Shown here: positions 1 to 13,193 of the stretch, piece after piece
Layout: the number at the start of each line of letters is the position of its first letter
Numbering within the stretch: position 1 is the stretch's first letter
Assembly: GCF_902806485.1 (NCBI RefSeq)
Contig: NZ_CADCWT010000001.1
Coordinates: 41,202 to 105,201 of the forward strand
Direction: 5' to 3'
DNA: 64,000 nt
DNA from: Candidatus Frankia alpina
Lineage (GTDB): Bacteria; Actinomycetota; Actinomycetes; Frankiales; Frankiaceae
Notes under the pieces: model-generated
Database searches by the model: none
What the model was told of the DNA's origin: nothing
The model's input: the letters and a program-made list of their open reading frames with translations, nothing else
Made by a program: the position numbers and the translations under genes

Positions 1-113
1 CCGGGCCGAGGGCGATCGGGCCGGCGATGAAGTCCGTGCAGGCCGCCGTGGCCGGCCGGGCCGAGGGCGGCCGGGTTGCCGCGATGGTGAAGGCCAGACT
101 CGCCGGCGCCTGA
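1..113 (+). CDS. GatB/YqeY domain protein, C-terminal end only
   Basis: The window opens inside this gene. Reading from base 3 gives about 36 residues ending at TGA 111-113, including AMKSVQAAVAGRAEGGRV and AAMVKARL. This matches the end of the GatB/YqeY tRNA-amidotransferase-like family (pattern MGxVMxxLxxxxxGrxxxxxVkxxL). In M. tuberculosis a GatB/YqeY protein (Rv3688c) lies a few genes from ponA2, so position agrees with the call. The family is a stand-alone version of the GatB tail domain and its role is poorly defined. The 5' part lies outside the window. Confidence 0.6.
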   Translation, partial: GPRAIGPAMKSVQAAVAGRAEGGRVAAMVKARLAGA

Positions 114-248
114 CCGCCGTCACAGCGCGACGCCAGCCGGCGCTACTCGGGCGCCGCCGCGCTACTCAGGCGCCGCGGCGCTGCGTGCGGTTGCCGCGCG
201 GCCGGCCGGGCCAGGCCAGCGGGTCGTTCCCGGAGCTGGCCGGCGAGC

Positions 249-2846
249 TCAGTTGCTCGCGCAGATTCGCCCCGAAGGTGCCCGCCCGGCAGCCGGCGGG
301 ACGGGCTGACCCAGCCCCGCCGGCGGTGAACCTCCAGGCAGCACCGGCGCACCGGTCAACCCGCCGGAGACCGCGAGCCTGATCTCCGTGTTGATGGAGA
401 CCGGGCCGCCGGGCCCCGGGGACATGTACACCACGATCCCGGGGGCGACCGGCGCGGGAACCGGCTGCGACGTGACATGGAATCCAAGCTGGACGAGTAT
501 CTGCTCGGCTATCTGCTGTGGCTGGCCGACCACGTTCGGCAGGACCTTCACCGGCACCTGCGGCTGGGTGTCGTCCGGCGCCGGCAGCGGCTCGACCGGT
601 AGGCCCAGGCCATTGATCGTCCGGGTCATGGTCCGGGACCAGACCTGTGCCGGATACCCGCCGCCGAAGACGTTGCGGCCGAGCACATTGGTCAGCGGAT
701 GCGAGGTCGGCCCGCGCGGGTCGGCGAGGGTGACCGCCGCGGCGAGTTGCGGGATGTAACCGACGAACGACGCGGTGCTGAAGCCCTCGGCGGTGCCCGT
801 CTTGCCCGCGGCCGGCCGGCCGATCTGCCCGTTGCCGCTGGCCGTCCCGTGGTTGATGACGCCCTCCAGCACCGCACTGGCCGTGTCCGCGATCTTCGGA
901 TCGAGCACCTGTTCGCAGGGCGCGCCGGCGTTGAACGGCAGTGGCCGATCCGCGCCGCCGACCCGCTGCGTGATCGCGAGGACGGTGCGCGGGTCACAGC
1001 GGCGCCCCCGCGCCGCCAGCGTCGAATAGGCGGTGGCGAGATCCATCGTGCTGATTTCGTTGGAGCCGAGGATCGAGGAGCCGTCGACGCGGCTGATCCC
1101 GTCGATCCCCTTGCATTCCGGGTCGTCGTTGTTCTGCGGGCGGATCCGGCAGGAGGAGACGCCCATCCGGCGGGCGACCTCGGCCGTCTTCAACACGCCC
1201 AGCTTCTCGGCGAGCTGGATGTAGTAGGTGTTGACCGACCCCCAGGTGGCGGTCGTCAGCGAGTAGAAACCGTCCTCGCTCGGATCGGCGTTGCCGTAGC
1301 AGTTCTTGTTTTGCGGATCCGGGTTCGGGAAGACGTTGGAGTGATAGCAGACGGGGGCGTGCAGCGTCGTCGACAGCGGCAGGCCGGACTCGAGCGCGGA
1401 GATCAGGGTGAACACCTTGAAGGTCGACCCGGGGGAGAACGAGTCCTCGTCGACCGGGTAGATCTCCTTCGTGTGCACGAAATCCGTCGACAGGCTCGCC
1501 GGCTGGCCGTCGTCCGTCGCCCCGTACTCCCGGTTGATTGCGACGGCGAGCACCTGGCCCGTACCCGGCTGCATCATCGCGACGCTCGCCGCCACCCGGT
1601 TGCCGATCGGGATGACCTCCGTGGCGGCCGACTGCGCGGCCTGCTCCGCTACCGGGTCCAACGTCGTTCTGATGGTCAGCCCGCCCTCGAACAGCAGCCT
1701 GCGGGCGTCTTCCTCGGTGGGGGCGAAGGTTCGGTCCTTCAGGAGCTGCTGGCGGACCAGCGCGCAGAAGAACGGCGCGCCCGAGTCGGCGCACGGGTCG
1801 GCCGACCGCGCGGGGCGGTCGAGTACCAGCTCGCTGTCGTGCGCCCGGCGGAAGTCGGCCTGGCTGAGGTGATGTAGCTCCAGCATCCGGTCGAGCACCA
1901 CGTTGCGCCGTTCCCGGGCGGTCTGCGGATGCAGCACCGGATTGAAGGCGGTCGGATTCTTCACGAGACCGGCTAGGGTCGCCGCCTGCGGCAGGGTGAG
2001 CCGCTCCACGTCGACGTTGAAGTAGTGTTTCGCCGCGACCTCGATGCCGTAGGCGCCGTCGCCGAAATAGGCGATGTTGAGATATCGCTCGAGGATCTCG
2101 TCCTTGCTCAGATGCGCCTCGAGGTAGAGCGCGTACCGCGCCTCCCGCAGCTTGCGCCGCACGGTCTGCTCGGTGGCGGCCTTCTTCTCCGCCGGCGTGG
2201 TGGCCGACATCAGCAGAACGTTCTTGACGTACTGCTGGGTCAGCGTGGACCCACCCTGGGTCACCTCACCGTTTTCCCGGTTGGTCAGATAGGCGCGGAT
2301 GAGGCCCTTGTAGTCCAGCCCGTCGTGTTCGTAGAAACGCGAGTCCTCGATGTCGACGACGGGCCGGCGCATCACCTGGGGAACCCGGCTCAGCGGGACA
2401 ATCTCGCGGTTCTGCTCGCCGGACAGGACGGCGATCTGATTGCCGCGAGCGTCGAGGATGCGCGAGGCCTGCGCGAGCGGGGGAACCGTGAGGTTCGGCG
2501 ACAGATCCATGAAGTCGTCGGCGCTGTCCTTGACGGTCAGCCCCACCGCGCCGACCACCGGCAGCGCGAGCATGCCGACCAGCACCCCGGCCACAACGCT
2601 GAGCAAGCCCAACCCAGCCAGTCGGCTAGCCATACGGCGCGTGCGGCGGCCCCCTGTGCCGCTTCGGCCCCCGGTACCGCTTCGGCCGACGATGCCGCCC
2701 CGGCCGTTCGAGCCGCGCGAGGCGACGACGGAAGGTCTCGGTCGGTAGAGGTCACCGACCTCGCGGCCCCGCGCGGAACCGGCGGACGCCGACCCGGCCG
2801 GCGCCGGCCGGCGCCGAGGGGGCGGCTGCCCAGGGGGCGTGGTCAT
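249..2846 (-). CDS. ponA2: Class A penicillin-binding protein (PonA2-type) with PASTA domain
   Basis: Bifunctional peptidoglycan synthase that polymerises glycan strands and cross-links stem peptides outside the membrane. The 865 residues hold a basic Pro/Arg/Gly-rich cytoplasmic tail (1-70), one membrane segment (about 73-100), a GT51 transglycosylase domain with EDSRFYEHDG (about 167-176, catalytic Glu) and GGSTLTQQ (about 198-205), and a transpeptidase domain with SxxK in SPGSTFK (about 472), SVN (about 537) and KTG in AGKTGTAE (about 682). A PASTA repeat follows (about 765-830, LPNVVGQ). Length and order match mycobacterial PonA2, and the neighbouring whiB4-like and ArsA-like genes repeat the M. 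tuberculosis Rv3682-Rv3679 order. It is divergent from whiB with about 550 bases between. All catalytic motifs are intact. Confidence 0.93.
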   Translation of the reverse strand: MTTPPGQPPPRRRPAPAGSASAGSARGREVGDLYRPRPSVVASRGSNGRGGIVGRSGTGGRSGTGGRRTRRMASRLAGLGLLSVVAGVLVGMLALPVVGAVGLTVKDSADDFMDLSPNLTVPPLAQASRILDARGNQIAVLSGEQNREIVPLSRVPQVMRRPVVDIEDSRFYEHDGLDYKGLIRAYLTNRENGEVTQGGSTLTQQYVKNVLLMSATTPAEKKAATEQTVRRKLREARYALYLEAHLSKDEILERYLNIAYFGDGAYGIEVAAKHYFNVDVERLTLPQAATLAGLVKNPTAFNPVLHPQTARERRNVVLDRMLELHHLSQADFRRAHDSELVLDRPARSADPCADSGAPFFCALVRQQLLKDRTFAPTEEDARRLLFEGGLTIRTTLDPVAEQAAQSAATEVIPIGNRVAASVAMMQPGTGQVLAVAINREYGATDDGQPASLSTDFVHTKEIYPVDEDSFSPGSTFKVFTLISALESGLPLSTTLHAPVCYHSNVFPNPDPQNKNCYGNADPSEDGFYSLTTATWGSVNTYYIQLAEKLGVLKTAEVARRMGVSSCRIRPQNNDDPECKGIDGISRVDGSSILGSNEISTMDLATAYSTLAARGRRCDPRTVLAITQRVGGADRPLPFNAGAPCEQVLDPKIADTASAVLEGVINHGTASGNGQIGRPAAGKTGTAEGFSTASFVGYIPQLAAAVTLADPRGPTSHPLTNVLGRNVFGGGYPAQVWSRTMTRTINGLGLPVEPLPAPDDTQPQVPVKVLPNVVGQPQQIAEQILVQLGFHVTSQPVPAPVAPGIVVYMSPGPGGPVSINTEIRLAVSGGLTGAPVLPGGSPPAGLGQPVPPAAGRAPSGRICASN

Positions 2847-3398
2847 CGGCGGATCTCCGTCCAGCCAGGCTGGGACACCAGTCTGAGCATACGGGCCAAC
2901 ATCTGATCAACCCTCCTCACCCCCGATGGGGAAGCCGGTACAACGACGGTCAGGAGACCGCCCAAGCGGGGCGATAAGGCCTCGACCTGGGGCGCCGCAA
3001 TTGCGGCGGCGGGTGGCTTGGTCGGCCTCCGACGGCGAGCCTCGGATTAACGTGACGACCTCCACATCACCACGCCCGACGCGGGCCCACCATGCCCACC
3101 AACGGGCTACCGGGTTGGAGTGGGCTTTGTGTGGAAGTTCCCATGTCAGCCAGACATCGGGACCATGGAGGAACCACTAGACCTCCAGCGCGATACCTGA
3201 ATGTCACCCATTCGACATACGGTTGTCACAGACCGCACTACTGAGGCGATCCGGATCAATGGCCCGGACTAGTCATATGGACAACCACCCGTGTGGGGTC
3301 TGTGCCGTGGCCACGGCACTCCGTACGGTTTCGGGTCAACGCCACGTCACCACCCGCACGGGCCCCCTGACCCGGACTCGAGAAGAAAGGCAGGTGGC
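2847..3398. other. Intergenic region between divergent ponA2 and whiB
   Basis: No convincing gene: the 84-codon open frame at 2926-3180 has no ribosome binding site and no recognisable motif. The stretch 3180-3290 is noticeably richer in A/T than its surroundings (for example around TTGTCACAG at 3223 and CATATGGAC at 3276) and is the likeliest place for the whiB promoter. I could not assign -35/-10 boxes with confidence. Confidence 0.4.
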
Positions 3399-3755
3399 AT
3401 GACCAGAAGCCTGGCCCCCGCCGTCAGCACGACCCACCGCGTCAACCCGACCCGCCTTGTGGGTTCCACCGTCGACGGCGACTGGACGGCCCACGCCGCC
3501 TGTCGCGACCTCGACCCGGATGAGCTGTTCGTCCAGGGCGCCGCCCAGAACCGGGTGAAGACCCGGTGCTTCGGCTGCGCCGTCCGCACCGAGTGCCTCG
3601 CCGACGCCCTCGACAACCACGTCGAGTTCGGCGTCTGGGGCGGCATGACCGAACGGGAGCGCCGAGCGCTGCTGCGTCGCCGCCCGGACGTCACGTCCTG
3701 GCGCAAGCTGCTCGCCGACGCCCAGGCTGATCATCGGTCAGCGTCCGCCGGTTAG
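3399..3755 (+). CDS. WhiB-family iron-sulfur regulator (WhiB4/WblA-like)
   Basis: Small Fe-S regulator of the actinobacterial WhiB family. The four cluster-binding cysteines are at residues 35, 57, 60 and 66 (CxxC plus two), followed by the family turn GVWGG (78-82) and a basic tail RERRALLRRRP for DNA contact. The protein is 118 residues. Start ATG 3399 is preceded by a purine-rich AAGAAAGGCAGG; the open frame runs further upstream but nothing conserved lies there. Position next to a PonA2-type gene and two ArsA-like ATPase genes is exactly that of M. tuberculosis whiB4 (Rv3681c), the basis for the subfamily call. The family senses redox or nitric oxide through the cluster. The specific targets here are unknown. 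Confidence 0.92.
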   Translation: MTRSLAPAVSTTHRVNPTRLVGSTVDGDWTAHAACRDLDPDELFVQGAAQNRVKTRCFGCAVRTECLADALDNHVEFGVWGGMTERERRALLRRRPDVTSWRKLLADAQADHRSASAG

Positions 3756-3768
3756 CCAGCATCACCGG

Positions 3769-3788
3769 CACGGGCCCGCCAGCCCGTG
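3769..3788. terminator. Hairpin terminator between whiB and arsA-like gene
   Basis: Perfect 7-bp inverted repeat (CACGGGC / GCCCGTG) with a 6-base loop, 13 bases after the whiB stop and upstream of the convergent ArsA-like stop. No T-run follows, as is common in GC-rich actinobacteria. It could serve both strands. Confidence 0.5.
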
Positions 3789-3860
3789 ACCAGCACCCGA
3801 TTCCGCCCGAGGACAGCGTCGTCCCGGTTCGGAACGCAGTCCTCGCCGCCGGCCGAGTCT

Positions 3861-5234
3861 TCAGCCGGCCCGTTCCAGCCGCTCGACCCGAGCCAGCGCG
3901 TCGCCGATCTCACGCAACCCCACCAGGTCGTGCACGTCCTCGGACAGCGCCTCCACCTCCACCAGCGGGGTGTCGGGATGGGCGCTGGTGAACCGCTCCC
4001 GCAGCCGCGCCTCCCTGCTGGCCAACCGCACCCGCTCAGCGTGAATGCGTAGCACCGCCGCCGCGAGTGGATGCTCCCCGTGCTCGTCGAGGTTCTCGGC
4101 GGCCGCCAGGCTGCGCTCGGCGGTGAGCACCGTCGCGTCGCTGTGGTGCGTCCGGTTCACCACCAGCCCGGCCAGCGGCATCCCCTCCGCGTCAAGCCGG
4201 TCGACGAAGTACGACGCCTCGCGCAGCGCCGCCGCCTCGGGCGCGGCGACGACGACAAACGAGGTGCCGGGATTGCCGAGCAGGCGGTAGGTCTCCTCCG
4301 CCCGGGCGCGGAAGCCGCCGAACATCGTCTCCAGGGCGGCGACGAACTGGCTGACATCCATGAGCAGCTGGGCGCCGAGCACCTTGGTGATCACCTTGGT
4401 GAACATGCCGAGGCCGACGCCGAGCACCTTTGCATAGGCCCGGCCGCCGGCCTTGGCCGGCGCGAGCAGCAGGCGCAGCAGGCGCCCGTCGAGGAAGGTG
4501 CCCAGCCGCGTCGGCGCGTCGAGGAAGTCCAGGGCCGACCGGGTGGGCGGCGTGTCGACGACGATGAGGTCCCACTCGCCGGTCGCGTCGAGCTGGCCGA
4601 GCTTCTCCATCGCCATGTACTCCTGCGTCCCGGAGAAGGAGGACGACAGCGACTGGTAAAACGGGTTCGCGAGCAGCGCCTCGGCTCGCTCGGGCGTGCT
4701 GTGCGCCAGGACGATCTCGTCGAAGGTCCGCTTCATGTCGAGCATCATCGCGTCGAGGCGCCCGCCGGCGGAGCCGTCGACCCCGGCCACCTCGCGCGGG
4801 GAGTTGTCGAGCGCGGTCAGTCCCAGCGACTGGGCGAGCCGGCGGGCCGGGTCGATGGTCAGGACCACCACGTCGCGCCCGCGCTCGGCGGCGCGCAGCG
4901 CCAGCGCCGCGGCCGTGGTGGTCTTGCCGACGCCGCCCGAGCCGCAGCAGACGATGATGCGCTCAGTGTCGAGCATCGCGTCGACGTCGAGCATCGGCGC
5001 CCCCGCCGGGTGCGGCCGGACCCGGCGGGTCGCGGACCCGGCGGACCGGGCCGCAGCACGTCCCGCCGACCCTGCGGAGCGGCGCCACGTGCCCTCGGTC
5101 TTCGCCCCGCTCCCCCCGGTGCCCGCCTTCGCGGTGCCGGCCGCCTTCGCCGGTCTCGCCGTGGCTCTGGTCGACCGGGAACTCGCCTCGACCTGCGGCC
5201 GATCGTCGCCGGGCGTCGGGCCCACGGCGCTCAC
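3861..5234 (-). CDS. ArsA/Get3-like ATPase, second gene of pair (Rv3680-like, BagB type)
   Basis: P-loop ATPase of the ArsA/GET3 family. The first 80 residues are Ala/Ser/Gly/Arg-rich and probably disordered. The deviant Walker A is [11 protein letters not shown] (98-108), followed by [14 protein letters not shown] (switch I) and [11 protein letters not shown] (switch II). The GTG start overlaps the stop of the upstream ATPase gene (GTGA), so the two are translationally coupled. In M. tuberculosis the equivalent pair Rv3679/Rv3680 forms a heteromeric ATPase complex (BagAB) related to tail-anchored protein chaperones rather than an arsenite pump, and no arsenic genes are present here. The length of 457 residues is above the family norm because of the N-terminal extension. 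Confidence 0.88.
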   Translation of the reverse strand: MSAVGPTPGDDRPQVEASSRSTRATARPAKAAGTAKAGTGGSGAKTEGTWRRSAGSAGRAAARSAGSATRRVRPHPAGAPMLDVDAMLDTERIIVCCGSGGVGKTTTAAALALRAAERGRDVVVLTIDPARRLAQSLGLTALDNSPREVAGVDGSAGGRLDAMMLDMKRTFDEIVLAHSTPERAEALLANPFYQSLSSSFSGTQEYMAMEKLGQLDATGEWDLIVVDTPPTRSALDFLDAPTRLGTFLDGRLLRLLLAPAKAGGRAYAKVLGVGLGMFTKVITKVLGAQLLMDVSQFVAALETMFGGFRARAEETYRLLGNPGTSFVVVAAPEAAALREASYFVDRLDAEGMPLAGLVVNRTHHSDATVLTAERSLAAAENLDEHGEHPLAAAVLRIHAERVRLASREARLRERFTSAHPDTPLVEVEALSEDVHDLVGLREIGDALARVERLERAG

Positions 5235-6262
5235 CCCACCATCTGCTGCGCGCGCAGCATCTCCGCAAACCGGTAGATCGTGCCGACATCGACCCCGTCC
5301 GCGACCAGCGGCATCTCGTACACCGGGCGGCCGAGCGCGGCGATCTCGGCCCGCTCGGCCGTCTCCAGCACCACCCGGTCGGCGTGCTGGGCCGCCTCCC
5401 AGGCCAACGCGTCGACCAGGTCTCGAGTCGGCTCCAGGCCCGCCTCCTTGATCCCGGCGGCGAGTTCCTCCCGGTCGAGCTCACCCCGCCGGGCCAGCCG
5501 CGACTGGCTGGCCTTCAGCAGCGGCGAGCGCGCCATGTTGACGATCACCCCGCCGAGCGGCAGCCCGACCCGGGTGAGCTCGGCGACGCCGTCCACGGTC
5601 TCCTGGACGGGCATCTCCTCCAGCAATGTGACCAGATGCACGGCGGCACGTTCGGGCCGCAACACTGCCATCACGCTGTCGGCCTGGGCACGGATGGGAC
5701 CCATCTTGGCCAGGCCGGCGACCTCGGCGGTCACGTTGAGGAAGCGGGAGATCCGCCCGGTGGGCGGCGCGTCGAGCACGACCGCGTCATAGGCAAGCCC
5801 CCCCGGACGGGTGGCATCAGGACGGTTGACGGCCTCTTTCACCTTGCCGGTGAGCAGCACGTCGCGCACCCCGGGCGCGACCGTGGTCGCGAAATCCACC
5901 GCGCCAATCTTGCTCAGTGCCTTCCCGGCCCGGCGCAGGTTGTAGAACATCTCCAGGTATTCCAGCAGGGCCTCGTCCGCGTCGATCGCGAGCGCGAACA
6001 CCTCGCCGCCGCCGGGCGCGCTGGCCACCTTGCGCTCCTGGTAGGGCAGCGGCGGGGTGTCGAACAACTGTGCGATCTGTTGGCGGCCCTCGACCTCGGT
6101 GAGCAGGATCCGGCGACCGCCGGTAGCCAGCGCCACCGCGAGCGCACCCGCCATCGTCGTCTTACCGGTTCCGCCCTTGCCGGTGACGATATGTAGCCGA
6201 CGGTCCCACGGACCGCCCGCCTCGTCGTCGGGGTCCTCGGTAACGGTGCGCTTGCCGCTCAC
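5231..6262 (-). CDS. ArsA/Get3-like ATPase, first gene of pair (Rv3679-like, BagA type)
   Basis: Partner P-loop ATPase of the ArsA/GET3 family, 343 residues. Walker A is GKGGTGKTT near the N terminus, followed by [12 protein letters not shown] and [11 protein letters not shown]. The frame is open up to 6508, but I choose GTG 6262: on the minus strand TACGGT sits exactly 7 bases before it, the arrangement of a leaderless transcript, and the protein then begins just before [14 protein letters not shown] as in Rv3679 (about 340 residues). An ATG at 6298 is the alternative. It forms a two-gene operon with the next ATPase (4-base GTGA overlap) and is divergent from the DUF4177 gene, 130 bases away. 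Confidence 0.88.
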   Translation of the reverse strand: MSGKRTVTEDPDDEAGGPWDRRLHIVTGKGGTGKTTMAGALAVALATGGRRILLTEVEGRQQIAQLFDTPPLPYQERKVASAPGGGEVFALAIDADEALLEYLEMFYNLRRAGKALSKIGAVDFATTVAPGVRDVLLTGKVKEAVNRPDATRPGGLAYDAVVLDAPPTGRISRFLNVTAEVAGLAKMGPIRAQADSVMAVLRPERAAVHLVTLLEEMPVQETVDGVAELTRVGLPLGGVIVNMARSPLLKASQSRLARRGELDREELAAGIKEAGLEPTRDLVDALAWEAAQHADRVVLETAERAEIAALGRPVYEMPLVADGVDVGTIYRFAEMLRAQQMVG

Positions 6263-6276
6263 ACGCTCGACCGTAC
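6257..6276 (-). promoter_or_regulatory. Leaderless -10 element for the ArsA-like operon
   Basis: Minus-strand TACGGT (6270-6275), a 7-base spacer, then GTG (6260-6262). The spacing places transcription start at or next to the start codon. No clear -35 box is seen. Confidence 0.5.
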
Positions 6277-6392
6277 CCGCGTGCCCGGCCCTCGCCATGT
6301 CGGAAGGCAGTAGCGCCCGCGCGGCGGCGCACTGGCCGGCGGCGGGACGAGGTGTCCGGGGCCGCCGACCGGATGCTCTAAGGTCCGTTGTC

Positions 6393-6560
6393 ATGCAGAC
6401 GAAGTGGGAGTATTTCACGGCCCCGTTGCTGATCCACAACACCAAGCAGATCCTCGACACCTTCGGCGAGGACGGGTGGGAGCTTGTGCAGGTCGTCCCC
6501 AGCCCCACGAATCCCGAGGGCCTCGTCGCCTACTTCAAGCGGCCCAAGGGCCAGTCCTAA
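6393..6560 (+). CDS. DUF4177 small protein
   Basis: 55-residue protein beginning MQTKWEYFTAPLL and containing EDGWELVQVV, the hallmark of DUF4177 (a Trp-Glu-Tyr start and a GWELV core); function unknown. The same small gene (Rv3678A) sits between the ArsA-like pair and the RidA gene in M. tuberculosis. TAAGGT (6379-6384) lies 8 bases before the ATG, so the transcript is probably leaderless. One base separates its stop from the RidA start, so the two are co-transcribed and probably coupled. Confidence 0.85.
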   Translation: MQTKWEYFTAPLLIHNTKQILDTFGEDGWELVQVVPSPTNPEGLVAYFKRPKGQS

Positions 6561-6561
6561 G

Positions 6562-7035
6562 ATGACCAGCCCGAGTACCCGCCTGGCCGGGCTGGGGCTG
6601 GCGCTGCCGCCGGTGGCGAGCCCGGCGGGCGCCTACCTCCCCGCGATCCGCGACGGCGATCTGGTCTGGACCGCCGGGCAGCTGCCGATCGTCGACGGAC
6701 GGCTGGTCGCCACCGGCCTGGTCGGCGAGGCGGTCGACGCCGAGCACGCGGCGCAGCTGGCCCGGATCGCGGCGCTCAACGCGCTCGCGGCCGTCGCCGC
6801 GCAGGCCGGCGGCCTGGACGGGATCATCCGGATCGTCAAGCTGGTCGGATTCGTCGCGAGTGCCGCCGGGTTCACCGCGCAGCCTGCGGTCCTCAACGGG
6901 GCAAGCGAGCTGTTCGTCGACGTCTTCGGCGACGCCGGCCGACACGCCCGATCGGCGGTCGGGGTAGCCGCGCTGCCGCTGGGGGCTCCGGTGGAACTCG
7001 AGGTGGTAGCCCGGGTGGCCGCCGCCGGCGGCTGA
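6562..7035 (+). CDS. RidA/YjgF-family protein
   Basis: 157-residue member of the RidA/YER057c/UK114 family, whose founding members hydrolyse reactive enamine/imine intermediates released by PLP enzymes. Visible features are WTAGQLPIVDG near residue 37, an IVKLVGFVAS strand and the C-terminal HARSAVGVAALPLGAPVELE. The arginine usually found in the RS(A/T)V motif of the active site is present (ARSAVGVAAL). ATG 6562 follows the DUF4177 stop by one base. It corresponds to Rv3678c. The substrate is unknown, and several RidA subfamilies lack deaminase activity. Confidence 0.87.
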   Translation: MTSPSTRLAGLGLALPPVASPAGAYLPAIRDGDLVWTAGQLPIVDGRLVATGLVGEAVDAEHAAQLARIAALNALAAVAAQAGGLDGIIRIVKLVGFVASAAGFTAQPAVLNGASELFVDVFGDAGRHARSAVGVAALPLGAPVELEVVARVAAAGG

Positions 7036-7101
7036 ACCGGATCGCCGCGGTCGGGGCTCAATCGGCAACGGCCGCCGATGGTCGTCACTAGCATCACCCC
7101 T

Positions 7102-8034
7102 ATGGTCGATCACAAGGCTGCCCTGCTCGGCCGGCTGCAACGGTCGCTGGTCGTCGTCCGTGACCCCGCCGCTCCCGGTGCCGGGGCAGGGGCACAGTCC
7201 CCGACGAGCTCCGTGGCGCCCGTGCGGGACGCCGCCACGGTCGTCCTGCTGCGCGCCGCGCCGGGCGGTCGCGGCCTCGAGGCCTACCTGCTGCGGCGGG
7301 TTGCGGGGATGGCCTTCGCCGGCGGGATGTACGGGTTCCCCGGCGGCCGGGTGGATCCGACCGACATGGGGCCCGACGTGCCCTGGGCCGGTCCGCCGGT
7401 CACCGAGGTGATGCACGCGCTCGACGCGGACCCCGCGCTCGCCCGGGCTCTGGTGTGCGCCGCGGTACGCGAGACCTTCGAGGAATGCGGCGTGCTGCTG
7501 GCCGGCGCCGTCACGCCGGACCCGGCCGGCGGCACGGGCACCACGGAGACGTTCGACCCGACGGCGCGCGCCGAAGCCCGCCGGGCACTGGAACGCCACG
7601 AGCTCGGGCTGAGTGAACTGCTGCACCGCCACGCCCTGGCACTGCGGGCCGACCTGCTCGCACCCTGGGCCCGGTGGGTCACCCCGGAGATCGAGCCGCG
7701 GCGCTACGACACCCGGTTCTTCGTCGCCGCCCTACCCGGCGGCCAGACCCCGCAGCAGCCCTCCGGGGAGGCCGACCGGATGGAGTGGATGCGTCCCGCC
7801 GACGCGCTCGAGCGCCACGCCGCCGGCGCGTTGGGTATGCTGCCGCCCACCGCGTTCACGCTGGCCGAGCTGTGCGAGTACGACGACGTCGCGTCGGTCC
7901 TCGCCGCCGCCCACGCCCGCGACCTGTCACCGATCATGCCGAAGATCCTCGTCAGCAGTGGGGAGGCACACCTGCTGTTGCCGCACGACGAGGCCTACGA
8001 TCCGCCGGGCGACAGCGGGCCGGTCCAGCGGTAA
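7102..8034 (+). CDS. NUDIX hydrolase (NUDT19-like, split box)
   Basis: 310-residue NUDIX pyrophosphohydrolase. The box is split: GGMYGFPGGRVDPTD comes first, and after an insertion of about 35 residues comes AAVRETFEECGVLLAG carrying the metal-binding REtfEEcG helix. This long-loop arrangement is typical of NUDT19/NUDT7-like CoA-ester hydrolases, but substrate assignment is inference. Start ATG 7102 is chosen because TAGCAT (7089-7094) lies exactly 7 bases upstream (leaderless signature); ATG 7078 in the same frame is less likely. The following MBL gene starts 12 bases after the stop, suggesting an operon. Confidence 0.85.
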   Translation: MVDHKAALLGRLQRSLVVVRDPAAPGAGAGAQSPTSSVAPVRDAATVVLLRAAPGGRGLEAYLLRRVAGMAFAGGMYGFPGGRVDPTDMGPDVPWAGPPVTEVMHALDADPALARALVCAAVRETFEECGVLLAGAVTPDPAGGTGTTETFDPTARAEARRALERHELGLSELLHRHALALRADLLAPWARWVTPEIEPRRYDTRFFVAALPGGQTPQQPSGEADRMEWMRPADALERHAAGALGMLPPTAFTLAELCEYDDVASVLAAAHARDLSPIMPKILVSSGEAHLLLPHDEAYDPPGDSGPVQR

Positions 8035-8045
8035 GGCTAGGATCC

Positions 8046-8900
8046 ATGACGACTCCTCGACAGGTCACTGCGCTGGCCACGGTGCTGCTGGCACCGAACC
8101 CGGGTCCGATGACGCTGGATGGCACCAACACCTGGCTCCTGCGCGCCGCGGGCGAACCGGGGTGCGTGGTGGTGGATCCCGGCCCCGATGACGCCGGGCA
8201 CCTGGCCGCGGTGGCGGCCGCCGGACGCGTCGAGCTGATCATGCTCACCCACGGACACGCCGATCACAGCGCGGGCGCCGCCGTGTTGCACCGGCTCACC
8301 GGCGCCCCGGTCCGCGCGCTGGACCCGGCGCACCGCCTCGGGTCGGAGGGGCTCATCGCCGGTGACGTGATCGCCACCGCGGGGATCGAGCTGCGCGTGC
8401 TGCCCACCCCCGGCCACACCTCGGACTCGCTGTCGTTCCTGCTCAGCGGGGACGAGCGCCCTGCGCCGGGCCCCCACGCGGACGCCGTGGGCACCGCCGA
8501 CCCGCCGTCCGACCTGCCGTCCGGACCGGCGGTGCTCACCGGGGACACGATCCTGGGCCGCGGCACCACCGTCGTCGCCCACCCCGACGGGCGTCTCGGG
8601 GACTACCTCGACAGCCTGCGACTGCTGCAGGAGCTGGGGGATACCACGGTGCTGCCGGGGCACGGTCCGGAGCTGCCCGCCGCCGGCCGTGCCGCGGAGC
8701 ACTACCTGGCCCACCGTCGGGCCCGCCTGGACCAGGTCCGCCGTGCGCTCGCGGACGCCGGGGTCGATGCCGCCGAGGCCGATCCCGCCGACGTGGTCCG
8801 TCGGGTGTACACGGATACCGACCGGGCGCTGTGGTTCGCGGCCGAACTTTCCGTCCGGGCCCAACTGGACTACTTGCGGGAGCATCCCGACATCCCCTGA
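8046..8900 (+). CDS. Metallo-beta-lactamase fold hydrolase (LACTB2/Rv3677c-like)
   Basis: 284-residue MBL-fold protein. Metal ligands are visible: THGHADHSAG (HxHxDH, about residues 73-82), PTPGHTSDS (third His), LTGDTILG (bridging Asp) and LPGHGPE (last His). A C-terminal helical region with RARLDQVRRAL follows. This architecture is that of LACTB2-like hydrolases, some of which are ribonucleases. The native substrate here is unknown. It directly follows the NUDIX gene and corresponds to Rv3677c, next to crp in mycobacteria. ATG 8046 has only a weak AGGA two bases before it. Confidence 0.87.
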   Translation: MTTPRQVTALATVLLAPNPGPMTLDGTNTWLLRAAGEPGCVVVDPGPDDAGHLAAVAAAGRVELIMLTHGHADHSAGAAVLHRLTGAPVRALDPAHRLGSEGLIAGDVIATAGIELRVLPTPGHTSDSLSFLLSGDERPAPGPHADAVGTADPPSDLPSGPAVLTGDTILGRGTTVVAHPDGRLGDYLDSLRLLQELGDTTVLPGHGPELPAAGRAAEHYLAHRRARLDQVRRALADAGVDAAEADPADVVRRVYTDTDRALWFAAELSVRAQLDYLREHPDIP

Positions 8901-9348
8901 ACGAGCCAGGCGCTTCAGGTTCGTTCCTTTGGCCGCATTCTGTGGCATATCCTCACGGCGGTCGTGAGCGGGGCCACCCGTGCGGACCCGCGCCATCGGG
9001 CCGCGGGCCAGGTTCCCTCCGCCCTTCTCGTAGGCGCCGACCAGGTAGACCGGGGTCGCCGGCCAGGGACGGACGGCGCCCGATCCGGCCCCGACAGCGC
9101 TCAGCGGAGGGGCCGGACGACCCCGATACCACCGGAAGGCACCAATGCGGCTGCGGTCGGTCACTCGACGGGAGGGGATCCCGGGAAGGAGACCCAGACC
9201 ACTAAACTCTGGCGCGGAGGGAACCACTCGTGCGCAGGATGACCACTTTGACCAGCCGGAGACCGAGCGACCGGTCCGGGGCGGCCCGTGGCCACCCGGT
9301 CGGGCCAGACGCGGCACCGGTGACGTCCCTACTCCGGGAGGCCCGCAG
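8901..9348. other. Intergenic region upstream of the cyclase gene
   Basis: No gene supported. It contains a 17-bp inverted repeat CTCACGGCGGTCGTGAG (8952-8968, 6-bp arms) 51 bases after the MBL gene, either a weak terminator or an operator. TAAACT (9203-9208) fits a -10 hexamer for the cyclase leader. I see no clear CRP consensus (TGTGA-N6-TCACA). Confidence 0.4.
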
Positions 9349-9389
9349 ATGAGGGTGCCCGCGCGATCCCCACGCCCCGGACCGCGACC

Positions 9390-9396
<7 letters not shown>
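9349..9396 (+). CDS. Candidate 15-codon leader peptide before the cyclase gene
   Basis: ATG 9349 is preceded at 7 bases by GGGAGG (9336-9341), the only good ribosome binding site near the cyclase start. The peptide would be MRVPARSPRPGPRPW, Arg/Pro-rich, with its TGA (9394-9396) overlapping the GTG/ATG start of the cyclase gene. The cyclase start has no ribosome binding site of its own, so re-initiation after this leader is the simplest reading. This is inference from start and stop geometry; the peptide has no known relative that I recognise. Confidence 0.4.
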
Positions 9397-13088
<3,692 letters not shown>

Positions 13089-13193
13089 ACCGGGGTGCCG
13101 CGGCGGACGTGGCGCACCATTTCCTGCACCTGGTCGGCGCCAAGCTGGGTCGGTGCGGTCAGACCGCCCGGCGCGGAGAGGTGAGGTAAGGGA

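Noticed and set aside
2926..3180. 84-codon ORF between ponA2 and whiB
   Set aside because: No start signal and no motif; the region is better explained as divergent promoters.
3861..6262. Arsenite efflux pump ATPases
   Set aside because: ArsA-like folds are clear, but no arsB, arsC or arsR gene is near and the pair matches the mycobacterial Get3-like BagAB type.
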